DNA of 49,868 nt from Tubiluchus corallicola (lineage: Eukaryota; Priapulida; Priapulimorpha; Priapulimorphida; Tubiluchidae): the NCBI GenBank assembly GCA_030141605.1, contig JAQGDQ010001139.1, forward strand, positions 10,001 through 59,868, read 5' to 3'. The position numbers were made by a program, and so were the translations under genes. Every line of letters begins with the position of its first letter. The first letter of the stretch is position 1. The notes beneath the pieces were generated by a model. The model was given only the letters and a program-made list of their open reading frames with translations. It made no database searches and was not told where the DNA came from. Shown here in pieces: positions 10,818 through 20,433 of the stretch.

Positions 10818-11070
10818 TAAGCTTATTTCAATGTTCCTGAAAAATGTTAGAAGGATTTAGTAATGAAACTACAATAAGTGTCTCGTGTAATTAGTAAAAT
10901 CACTTTGAAGGTCGCGAATCTTCATGCTTTGGCGCTTCCATTTTGAACACCCATTCTTCTTCCAATGACGTCATTCGTCTGTTGTGTGACAAAAGTAAGG
11001 CACTGTCAATGTTCATCAAAAGTATGATAAATTTTTACAAAAAAATTTTGATAGCTAATTGGTTTTTAAA
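10818..11070 (-). repeat. MITE-like repeat, copy B
   Basis: Reverse-complement copy of the repeat at 7490-7740, best matched at 10931-10985. It lies in the HS6ST intron about 230 bp before exon 2. Confidence 0.65.
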
Positions 11071-11302
11071 ACAAAACTTAGAATAGCAAAGGCATTTGAA
11101 AAAGTCGAGACAAACGCCTTGACTTACAAGGTACCAGTACCGCAGCCACCAGTTCAAACACACAATATTAATTATGGCAACCATGAGTTGCTCACTAATC
11201 TACCCCTATAGCTTATTGCTCAATAAATAATCTTTTTGGTTTAGTTTTGTTTAAAAATGATTCCATGATTAATAATACTTATTCAGTTTATTCTTGTTAA
11301 AG

Positions 11303-11921
11303 GTATTACTACGTAACTGTATTGCGGGAGCCAATTCAACGGTTTCTCAGCGAGTATGCAAACGTAGTACGTGGCGCCACCTGGCCAAGGTCACGTCATA
11401 AATGCAATGGACGTCGTCCCACGCCCAGCGAACTTCCAGGGTGTTACAAAGGAGATTCTTGGAAAGGCGTCTCCTTAGATGAGTTTCTAAACTGTGAATC
11501 AAATCTAGCCAGAAATCGACAAACTAGAATGCTCAGTGATTTGAGTCTAGTGGGATGTTATAATAAATCTGCCATGTCCAAAAAAGACAGAGATATGATA
11601 ATGTTACAGAGTGCTAAATTAAACCTTGAAAACTTTGCTTTTTTTGGCTTGGCAGAAGAACAATTGAAGTCACAATGTATGTTTGAAAAGACGTTTAATA
11701 TAAGATTCAGAAACGCTTTTCGTCAGGTCGAAGCAAACGCCACATTTGCAAGTAACGTAACTCTGACTGACATCCAAGGAAAACGAGTCATACAACAAAA
11801 TCAACTTGATATTCAATTATATGACTTTGCAAGAGAGCTGTTTATGAAAAGGTTTAACCAAATTAAAAGTGATTGCTTGGACACAGGTACACATGGATAT
11901 TATAGTCAAAAATATATATGA
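11303..11921 (+). CDS. HS6ST: heparan sulfate 6-O-sulfotransferase, exon 2
   Basis: The exon opens after TTAAAG with one base that completes the codon split by the intron, giving K then YYYVTVLREPIQRFLSEY. VLREP..RFLSEY is the 3'-phosphate-binding motif, with R177 and S185 (mature numbering from exon 1). Family landmarks follow in order: RGATW, the PTP.ELP.CY.GD.W.GVSL.EFL block, NLA.NRQTRMLSDLSLVGCYN, LLQSAK-like MLQSAK, and FAFFGLAEEQ. The protein ends ...GYYSQKYI at a TGA. The extended charged C-terminal tail seen in vertebrate enzymes is absent. All catalytic landmarks are intact, so this should be a working enzyme. Confidence 0.93.
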
Positions 11922-12299
11922 AAATACCTCAAATTTCACAATTTACACTTGCTCTTATAGTTGCTATTATTGTTACAACTGGTATACGGTAGAAAGATGA
12001 ACGATAAGATTTAAAATGAAACTTCGAAGTACAATCCTTCCATTTTCCTGAAGTGCTGAAACAGTTGCACAAATCGATTTTTTCTGGAGATCATTTTTGC
12101 AGTTTTCCGCAAAATTAGGGCGGATGTGTCTGGGGAAATGCCCGTCGTTACCGCGGCATTCCCTGGAATTTTAAACACGCCTCTTGTTCATTCTTTGCAA
12201 GTTCTACTAGCACGTTTTACCGATAGTGATACTCGCGTATAAAACATACATATGTAGGGTTATATTCCTGGACTGTGTGATTTAGGGACCCCGTTGGAA
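11922..12299. other. downstream of HS6ST
   Basis: Expected 3' UTR and intergenic DNA. No canonical AATAAA is seen close to the stop, so the 3' end is not located. Confidence 0.4.
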
Positions 12300-12655
12300 T
12301 ACCTGATATCCACGGAAAGTTTACTTCACCCCTTCATCTTGTATAATGGGAATAACACTAACCGAATTTGTTGAGACAAATGTAGGGTTGAAAAATTTTT
12401 GCCTTAAATTCGGGTCGAACTCGCTACTTATTACTTGCGAGTCTTGCTCTTTACCCCTTGAGCTCCGGGGCTTGCAGGTGAATTAGCTACCATTATTATA
12501 TCATCAGTTTTGAAGGTGCATGGTTGCGCATGCGCACGTGTGTTAGTTTGAAGACGAGTTGAATAGGGGTTGAGAAATGTAGCAAAGTGAAAGAAAAAGA
12601 AGAAGAAAAAGTGTTTTTACTATGGATCTTAATTAACAATTAATTAATTAATCAG
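12300..12655 (-). mobile_element. tRNA-derived SINE, copy 1
   Basis: On the minus strand, about 12405-12475, a tRNA-like head has an A-box-like GCTCAAGGGGTAAAGAGC with D-arm pairing and a B box GAGTTCGACCC. A body follows that includes CCCCTTCATCTTGTATAATG (plus-strand reading). The same body and head order recur in copy 2 about 370 bp away. Copy limits are approximate. Confidence 0.6.
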
Positions 12656-12679
12656 AAATGATTGGATTTTTTATATTTT

Positions 12680-12985
12680 TTAAGTTTATTTCACCCCTTC
12701 AACTTGTATAATGAGAATATCCAAACCCTAACCCTAATTTGTTGACATAATTTAGTTTTGAAAAATTTTTCAAATAGTGGATGCGAACCCATTACGTCGG
12801 ATTTTTAATCCAGTCGAGCGATATATATAATTGCTCTTTAGCCGTTGGGCTAATGGGGTTTTCTTCGAGTTAACTATAGTATTGTAGGCGGATGTTTGCG
12901 CATGCGTGTATGAAGTCGCGATAAATAAGGGTTGAGAAGTTTTTTAACTACGGATATTAATTAACAATTAATTAAATAAATAATT
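12680..12985 (-). mobile_element. tRNA-derived SINE, copy 2
   Basis: A second member of the same family in the same orientation. The minus strand has TAGCCCAACGGCTAAAGAGC (A box and D arm) and GGGTTCGCATCC (B box), then the shared body CCCCTTCAACTTGTATAATG. Both copies end beside AATTAACAATTAATTAA. A short AACCCTAACCCTAA run inside this copy is telomere-like but only two units long. Confidence 0.6.
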
Positions 12986-13328
12986 ATAAATGAATGAATC
13001 TCCATGGCTCGTTGAAATGTGAATGAAAGTAATTTTGCTCGTCAATGTAATTATGTTAATTATAGATATGCGAATTTTAATTAGTATTTTTTCATTATGT
13101 GAATTTTAGTAGATATTTGTTACTTGAAATTAGAGAAAGTCCTTCTAAAATGTAACGTTACTAACCTTGAGTTGCCCATCTACATGTAGTGAAACTAACT
13201 AAAATCAAAGTTTGTTTAAAATTAGGATTTTCAAAAGCACCAACTGACGGTTAAAAGAGGCAGAGGAGAATTACACATTCCAAATTTGCCAGAAAAAGGA
13301 AAGTTATTTAATTTATCTGTTCACTTTA
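12986..13328. other. no gene seen
   Basis: AT-rich spacer between the SINE pair and the Tc1-like element; nothing recognisable. Confidence 0.4.
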
Positions 13329-13597
13329 CAATCATTTGCAAAAGTTTAAGACCAAAGTGATTTTTTCATGAAAATTGACAAAACCATCGTTTAACACGGT
13401 TCCATCAAAAAACTATTCATTTATTCTTCTACAAAAATATACTACAGCATAGTTTGTATGTTTTTATCCAAAAATAGTCACAGTCCTTGAACAGTTTAGT
13501 ACTTTGTATGGCCGCCGAAGTTGTCAATCACTGCCTTCATTCTAAGAGGCATACTGGAAATTAGGTTTTGGCAGTACTCGGAAGTAATTTCTTTAAC

Positions 13598-13822
13598 CTA
13601 AACGTCCTTGATAACTCTTTGCAAGTCTTCAGCACTTGATGGCTGCCTGTCTGCCACCTCATCCTTCAGTATCTCACAGAGATTCTCTATCGGATTGAGG
13701 TACGCGCTGTTTCCAGGCCATTCAAGTACAGCGATGTTCTTCTCCCCGAGGAAATTGATGGTCACCTTCGATCTGTACGATCTGTATGGATAGCGGCAGG
13801 CAAATGAGTCACTCATACTCAC
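13598..13822 (-). pseudogene. Tc1-like transposase, C-terminal remnant
   Basis: The frame contains NIAVLEWPGNSAYLNPIENL followed by ILKDEV, which is the DDE-domain end of Tc1 transposases (WPG.S.DLNPIENLW). The final catalytic acidic residue lies in the IEN motif. Here an expected aspartate before LNPIEN is tyrosine and LW is LC, signs of decay. Upstream residues come from the minisatellite and are not transposase. The frame ends just before 13598. Confidence 0.85.
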
Positions 13823-14168
13823 TAGACGTACTGTCTCAAACCAGATCTGTATGGATAGTGGCAGGCAAATGAGTCGCTCATACTCACTAGACGTACTGTC
13901 TCAAACCAGATCTGTATGGATAGTGGCAGGCAAATGAGTCACTCATACTCACTAGACGTACTGTCTCAAACCAGATCTGTATGGATAGTGGCAGGCAAAT
14001 GAGTCGCTCATACTCACTAGACGTACTGTCTCAAACCAGATCTGTATGGATAGTGGCAGGCAAATGAGTCACTCATACTCACTAGACGTACTGTCTGAAA
14101 CCAGATCTGTATGGATAGCGGCAGGCAAATGAGTCACTCATACTCACTAGACGTACTGTTTCAAACCA
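13779..14168. repeat. 65-bp minisatellite, six units, dimeric pattern
   Basis: The unit starts GATCTGTATGGATAG at 13779, 13844, 13909, 13974, 14039 and 14104. A diagnostic base alternates: GTCACTC in units 1, 3, 5 and 6, and GTCGCTC in units 2 and 4. The outermost units 1 and 6 share TAGCGGC against TAGTGGC inside. This fits growth by 130-bp dimers inside the transposase region. Confidence 0.95.
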
Positions 14169-14188
14169 CTAGCAGTATGATGCAATCA

Positions 14189-14238
14189 ACAAAGAATCTG
14201 ATGCCCTTTCAGTCCTTATTTCAGTTATCTTCAGTTTG

Positions 14239-14289
<51 letters not shown>

Positions 14290-14579
14290 GCACTTATTAT
14301 CACTGTGTATGAATTGTACTAACACGTTATAAGCATATCATTATCAGTTTTATCTCATTCGTAACAATTTAGTTTTTATTATAATCAGTACTAGCAATAC
14401 TAACACTAATACACTGTAGCCTAGTGCCTATAAAAATGTTCATCACTAACCAAAGGGCAGCTGACTAGATGACCAATTGGTCTTTCGCTGCCCTTTCTTC
14501 ACATTTTTGTTGCTAAATTAATTGTATTGTAACTGTGCGTGTGTTAAAAGATAAATAAAAGATTATTATTATTATTATT
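14189..14579 (+). mobile_element. short retroelement 3' end with target-site duplication, nested in the Tc1 element
   Basis: GATGCAATCA occurs at 14179-14188 and again at 14580-14589, a 10-bp (possibly 11 with the preceding T) target-site duplication. The insert ends AGATAAATAAAAG then (ATT)n, a polyadenylation signal with microsatellite tail typical of CR1/L2-like LINEs or SINEs that borrow such tails. It contains a hairpin-forming block around 14455-14500 (AAGGGCAGCTGACTAGATGA to GCTGCCCTTT). An internal ATT microsatellite lies at about 14243-14288. Confidence 0.85.
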
Positions 14580-14885
14580 GATGCAATCAGGGTACAGTAT
14601 TAAAATCCCGAAAACTCCAGCTTGGTCTTAAACTTTTGCAAATGACTGTAAATAAAATTAATTACAGGTTCTTTGTGTAATCATAATGATACGTTGAAAA
14701 ACTTCAGTGTCTGTTGATCTCAGCAGTGAAGTTTATGCTTCAAGTATTGGCCTAGGCCATAACTCAGTTCATCTACATCAACATTTGTAGGTGAGGAGAA
14801 AGGTGACGAAAAAGAAACAAATGAGATGAATGACAAACTGAAAAAATAATTTTTTAGAATCAACAAGCAAATTGAGGCAACTTAC

Positions 14886-15042
14886 GCAGTGTGGCTGGTG
14901 AAGCAGGTGGACATTGGTCAGTGCTGCTCTTGTTACATGGACACGTTGTGACTCCATATTCGTATTCACTACGATAGCATGACCTGAGGCGCAACTTGCG
15001 CTGTTTATAATCTAAATCACCAATGTCACACCAGTCTAAGTC
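14886..15042 (-). CDS. possible thrombospondin type-1-like exon
   Basis: The minus strand has an acceptor (TTTTACAG) and a donor (TGC|GTAAGT) bounding 157 nt that read open for 52 codons only in phase 0, ending phase 1. The peptide begins DLDWCDIGD and contains KLRLRSCY and TTCPCNKSSTDQC; six cysteines and the W..C...R.RSC...C spacing suggest a TSP1 repeat or another small disulfide-rich extracellular domain. No neighbouring exon is identified, so parent gene and completeness are unknown. It could be a decayed exon. Confidence 0.4.
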
Positions 15043-15155
15043 CTGTAAAATATTGGTCTTTTAATGATAGTTGAAAAGGTTTCTTATTATCTATTGGGAA
15101 GCAATTTGTAAATTTTGTCGAAAATTTGTCTTTGAAAAACATCAGAATTGAGACA

Positions 15156-15440
<285 letters not shown>

Positions 15441-16264
15441 GAGTTTCGTTGAGTTTTCCTAACAACCATTGCTATTAATAAACAATATTTTCATTGTTAG
15501 AGGTAATATTTGGGATTTGTATTTATATTAAAATTCGCTCCAAGGGCGGGGGATTCGCGCCGAGGTAACATTTTTTTGCTTTATGCGAACATGCTGTATA
15601 ACTCCATATTTTCTCTTCGAAAATGCTTCGCCGGCGTTCTAGCAGTTCAAAAATTTTCTGGAAATTTTTCGCGACCCCCCCCCCCCCAGAGGCCTCACAC
15701 GCCCCACTTCCCTGGGCCTCGCTTGGGCTGAAATAGGCCCTGCATTACGGTGCAGTTTACCTTTGCGTATATATTTGATTTGAAAAAACTGTGTGAGAGC
15801 CTTCTTCCTCTAAGGCCTTAAGCACATGCTTATTTTACTTAATACTTAAACCTGAGCTACTTATATACACCTACCCTCCATATTATTCCACCAGTTTTCC
15901 ACTGTATGTAAAAACAAATTGTTGGACTAGTCATGTTCTGCCTTGCTAACCAATTTAGTTTTTTGCCGGATAAATTGAGACGTACATTGTATGCGTAGTT
16001 AACGTTTGACGTCATCATCATGACGTCACTTTGCTGTCGTACATCACTCGTTGTTAGATTCAAGGACTTATGTGTGACATCATGGTCAGTTTCCCGGAGG
16101 CTCAAACACAAGACTAAAACAAACAGTTAGAGATTTAAACAATCATTATGGCTTTTGTATTCGCCATAATGATTTAATATTAAAAACAGCAACAGTAAAA
16201 TTAATTTCGTTGTATAGTGGATAGTGCGTTGTATGAGCTGTGTGTAGCTGTTTATTGACGCTTG
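15441..16264. other. no gene supported
   Basis: Contains a run of about 14 C residues near 15676 and scattered short frames, none with a recognisable domain. Confidence 0.4.
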
Positions 16265-16600
16265 ACGAATGGCAAAGCTATGAAGAGTCTGATTATAAAA
16301 TGACACGTTTATTAAACATCAACACAACAAATATAATAAATAGCAATGCCAAGCCCCTGATCTAACAGCTGTCTGTACGCTCCGGCTCCCAGACTTAATC
16401 TGAGATTGAATTCTCGAACTGGAGACCTCGCACGCCTTATATATCGTGCGCGATGCCGAATGCCTCATTTCTTGGACCACGTAATCACGTGACACCACTC
16501 CTTAACTGGCTTCATCATACCAGCATCTTATCAACATACTTATTTATCATAATCTACTACTCTTAGCATAATTTAACAGGTTCTCTTTACTGCAACAAAC
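16265..16600 (-). repeat. single copy of the LTR-like unit from the HS6ST intron
   Basis: It is homologous along its length to the arms at 8733-9070 and 9251-9645. Minus-strand landmarks in the same order: AGAGAACCTGTTAAATTATG, GGTGTCACGTGATTACGTGG, CGATATATAAGGCGTGC and AATAAACGTGTCA. The conserved TATA and AATAAA support an LTR or promoter-bearing repeat. I see no target duplication. Confidence 0.7.
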
Positions 16601-17426
16601 TTACAGTTTCTTTTTGTAATTTTTGTTTCTTACTCACAACCAGGCATCTAGTAACTAATTGTAATCAACATCCAAGAAGAAACGTGCGCCTAGAGATCTC
16701 ACCCTGCTGTCTAAAGGCTTCAGCACGTCACTGCCATAATGCGAGACAATTGTGTCACTGTAGTGGCAAGAAAAATATTTTATTAGCAATTCGTTTGATC
16801 CATTTCCAGCTTCACAAGTAGTGTTTATAGTTTTGAAAACATTCAACCATGGTGCTGCCATCTATGAACTTTATTCAACAATAACAAGTAGTGTGTTTTA
16901 CCTAGACTATCGTTGGTGAGAAGAAAGACGGAAGACACTGTAAAATAATACACAACAAATTTCTTCATTGGCTAAACTTTATTTCTGATGTCACATTTTG
17001 TTCATTTGCTTTTAATTCACACAATGTTACGTCATAAGAATGTTCTGAACTCACTCAAAAATCTCTAACACTTGTAATGCTTGTCTGATAACAACGCTGT
17101 GCACCTTTAATAGAATATTGAACTTTGATTTATATATGTTTGTTTAGTTAGTAAATGCACCACCAGGGTAAAGTGTAGTTTTACATTTTTAACTGTACAT
17201 TTTTTTATTTTAGAAATTTTTGTTTTGTTTGTTAATTTAACTTTTGTTTCATCGTATTTGTCATATTTATTTATTGTTTGGCATCTTAATTTTAATTCGT
17301 TTGAACTTGAAATGTTAATTTTTGCCAAGTTATCTTTATTTCTCGTTTTTGTTTTCAAATTGTTGATTATTATTAATTTGTAGTAAACAAGCTTGACATG
17401 TCGTTTAATTTTCGTTAATTTTAGAA
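16601..17426. other. no gene supported
   Basis: Short frames at 16655-16861 and 17107-17457 (minus) lack recognisable domains. The second is mostly lysine, asparagine and threonine from AT-rich DNA. Confidence 0.4.
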
Positions 17427-17520
17427 AGGGGTAGCTCACCTGGTGACCACTGGTCATTTCGCCACCTGTTCCCTTTATCCTGTAAAACTTAGAGACTAAT
17501 AAATTATTTACACGTTAATA
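17427..17520 (+). mobile_element. hairpin-bearing retroelement 3' end
   Basis: AAGGGGTAGCTCACCTGGTG through GCCACCTGTTCCCTTT can fold as a hairpin and resembles the hairpin block of the nested retroelement at about 14455-14500 (shared CCA.TGGTC..TTCGCC/TCGCTG core). AATAAATTA follows, as expected near a 3' end. The 5' limit is not visible. Confidence 0.4.
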
Positions 17521-17959
17521 TACAATGAAATTATTCTCTAAGTGTTGTTATATTTATAATCCGGTACACTGCAGTGGCATGACCTAGTTTAAGTGTATGC
17601 TTGTGGTAGTACCGGGATCTTGCTTACTATCATTGCTCGTGTCCTTAAACGAGACACTGATCTTGCAGAGTTTTTTGGTTTAACCATACTTAGGAGCAAA
17701 ATTATACAGCTTCACTTACTGAGATAAATAGACAAGCAGCGAAGATGCAACCTACCATGCACAGCAGGTTTCTTAACCATCACCCATCCATTTAATGACT
17801 AGATTAGTGCTTAACTATCGCACCTGCCATAAACATTTAGCTATTCAACACTAAAAGAAATTTAGACGTCGTCTTTGGGATATCACATCGCTTCATAAAA
17901 GGTGAAACATTAAATCATAAACGTTAGGCTATAAATAATATAAAATAATGTCTTTAAGT

Positions 17960-18150
17960 ATCAGGGTGTGGGGTCACAGAGTGGTTATGGTCAAGGCGAG
18001 TACGGTCAGTAACTGGATGGGCGACCGGCTGGAAAACCACATCTGGGTGGTTTCAGTACCATCAAAGGTTGTTCCTTCCGAGGAATCCAGATGTGATCAA
18101 GACATCTCTACCAGGTCAATGTTTTGACTTTTAGAATTATTATCCTAGAC
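17960..18150 (+). mobile_element. SINE-like segment with 5S rRNA-like box
   Basis: CAGTAACTGGATGGGCGACC followed by GGCTGGAAAACC resembles the internal C-box region of 5S rRNA genes (ACTTGGATGGGAGACC..CTGGGAA). It is preceded by AGAGTGGTTATGGTCAAGGC, which is A-box-like. The rest does not match 5S rRNA, so this looks like a 5S- or tRNA-derived SINE, not a functional gene. Boundaries are approximate. Confidence 0.4.
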
Positions 18151-18433
18151 AACGAAGCTAGGTGCCGATCAAGCCACAAGCGTGAGCATAATATATACCG
18201 CCAGTGAGTGCTGGATCTAAACTTTATAATAGATAAACCATACCAAACAGGTAAGCAAATGTAGATATTTTACGTTTACTGTATTTTAAACTTTTTGATA
18301 ACTTGCAGTAATAATATATGTTTTTTCTACTAAAAACTCTGATAACTTATCCTGGAATGCTGAAGAAAAACACAAATAAACTGCAAATGTGTTTACTTAA
18401 TAACACTTTTAAAGAGAGCAGCTAGCAAAACTA

Positions 18434-18722
18434 CCACCACCACCACCACTAGCAGCACCAGCACCACCACCACCATCGACACCAGCACCACCACCACCGA
18501 CACCAGCACCACCACCATCGACACCAGCACCACCACCACTGACACCAGCAACACCACCACCACCACCACCATCGACACCAGCACCACCACCACCGACACC
18601 AGCACCACCAGCACCACCACCATCGACACCAGCACCACCACCATCGACACCAGCACCACCACCACCGACACCAGCACCACCACCATCGACACCAGCACCA
18701 CCACCACCAACAACAACAACAA
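18434..18722. repeat. CAC-rich minisatellite (about 21-bp units)
   Basis: Tandem ACCACCACCATCGACACCAG units with C/A variants. Open frames on the minus strand read VDGGGAG-type glycine repeats in one frame and valine repeats in another. Both frames being open is explained by the repeat, so I do not call a gene. Confidence 0.9.
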
Positions 18723-19938
18723 CGAGATCAAGCTTTCGTGACTCTGCCATTTTGTGTCACATCCAAAAATACAAACAGAACGGGGAAGAGCCTGCCTAGT
18801 TAGCATGTAATGCCTGTTAGTTCAATAAGCTTTTTAAGGATATCGTTAAGCAAAAAAGGGTAAACTATATTTTTATTGTTTACTTTGAACAATGAACAAT
18901 TGCTGACTTTGGACAGCAATTAGATAGGCGACCACCAGGTAATTTTAACTGCCGACACTATGCAAAATTTCAAAATTCTTTGCCTTCAAAATCGGATTTT
19001 TATTTCATTATGGTATTTTCAAATTATTTTACATTCACACAACATTGTTAATTTATTTAGATAAATTTATTTATTTTACTTATTTATTTAGTTTTACTTA
19101 TAATAACTCAAACCAACTTGAGCCTTAGATACTTTTACACATGCATAGATTATAACTACAAACTCAGAGCATTAAGATTTAATACTTTTTAAATAAATTA
19201 GGAGGCACATAATTCAGTGTAGAACATCCATACATACTTATTACTACGGGGATTTACACTTTTACTAGAAAACACTAAACAAGGAAAAAACATTTTATGA
19301 TCATGTTTCAGGTGTTTACATTAACAGATTATTTTGCAAAAGTGTATAACATAAATACATGGACAGATTATAAGTGTATAGCATACGTACATATATTATA
19401 CATACATTGCAAACATACGTAAGTAATATTTTACAAACACTTTTGCCAACAAAAATCAATAAAATCATCTAAATGTAACTCTTTACTTTTTTACACTGCC
19501 TAAAAATGCTATCTCAGCCTAAAACAACAACTACAACGACTGCCAATTAATCCAGTTTTTCCCCGGGGTTTCTTATCACTGGAATTTTCTATAAGAAAAA
19601 TAAAGACTGGAAACTATGGCTTCATCATATTCAGGAAGAGAATGAACAAATACATCGTACAACTACTTACATGTAGTTAATTCTAATTCTATTTTTATGT
19701 AACACTATTTGACAATGAACACTATGCATGTAGTCATCACCTTCCGAACTCACCAAACTGAACAATAATTGACCTACATTTTGTGTGAAGAATTCTCAAG
19801 CACAAAAATCTTTAAGACAAAAAATTAAGTAAATACAATGAAAGTAAGAAAGTAAGTAAGTAAATGAAAGTAATGAAAATTAAGTAAATGAAGCGTTGTG
19901 GTTGATAGTACTAGTCATCGGTCAGCAGTATAGCAGTT
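18723..19938. other. AT-rich intergenic, no gene seen
   Basis: Only short AT-rich frames and a small imperfect AAGT repeat near 19840-19880. Confidence 0.4.
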
Positions 19939-20290
19939 ACAGTGTTCCCTCACTCATCGCGGGTGTTCCGTTCCATGCCCACTCGCAATAAGTGAATCTC
20001 CGCGAAGTTAGGGACGCTATACTTATTTAATACTTACACATTGGGGTGCAAATTAAATTCAGTCTCTAATGAAAATTTCACAAATAGCGTTACAAAAAAA
20101 CAAATTGCACGGTACCTTGAGCCAATCAGCGACCTGAGCCGATCCAATCTGTAATACTGCCATTTTTCAATTTAAAACTCAACATTTCTCATAAGCCTCG
20201 TTTTGTCACACACACACATACTTGCATGCTGGTATTGTTGCGCATGTGAAATGTGAGCAGTCAAAGTGGTGGCCTCCATGACAGCATTAG
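19939..20290. mobile_element. second copy of the CAGTGTTCCCT / CGCGG repeat (truncated)
   Basis: It begins CAGTGTTCCCTCACTCATCG and continues GCCCACTCGCAATAAGTGAA and CTCCGCGAAG, the reverse complement of the right end of the repeat at 1017-1430. Only one end is recognisable; the distal boundary is a guess. Confidence 0.5.
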
Positions 20291-20433
20291 AGAGAGATCC
20301 CGATAAAATCCCATTATTGCAATCAACGATGAGAGATAGTTAATCACAAACGGACAACAACGTGTTGAAACTTGCACGAATTATTCAGCACAAAACATTA
20401 ATAAATATCCGTGTCCGTGCGCACGGCAAAAAA

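Larger units (their letters stand above)
8656..11302 (+). other. HS6ST intron (2,647 bp, phase 2)
   Basis: It starts GTAAGA and ends TTAAAG before the exon 2 codons. It contains a long inverted repeat (8733-9645) and a MITE-like copy (10818-11070). Placement of an intron just before the 3'-phosphate-binding segment is inferred from the junction, which restores a continuous family-like sequence across ...GKRK then YYYVTVLREP. Confidence 0.85.
13329..14648 (-). mobile_element. Tc1-like DNA transposon, defective, with nested insertions
   Basis: Terminal inverted repeats match: left CAATCATTTGCAAAAGTTTA, right the reverse complement of CAGTCATTTGCAAAAGTTTA, each continuing AGACCAA. Both ends are flanked by TA (13327-13328 and 14649-14650), the target of Tc1/mariner elements. 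The interior holds the C-terminal part of the transposase, a 65-bp minisatellite, and a younger retroelement insertion with its own target duplication. The N-terminal and central transposase are gone, so it cannot move itself. Confidence 0.9.

Noticed and set aside
12725-12740. Interstitial telomere repeat AACCCTAACCCTAA
   Set aside because: Only two units, inside a SINE body; chance or part of the element.
16655-16861. 68-codon minus-strand frame starting MAAPWLN
   Set aside because: Open but without a recognisable domain, and flanking splice signals are ambiguous.
18393-18806. Two long minus-strand frames (valine-rich and glycine-rich)
   Set aside because: Both arise from the CAC minisatellite; two frames open over the same repeat is expected without coding.
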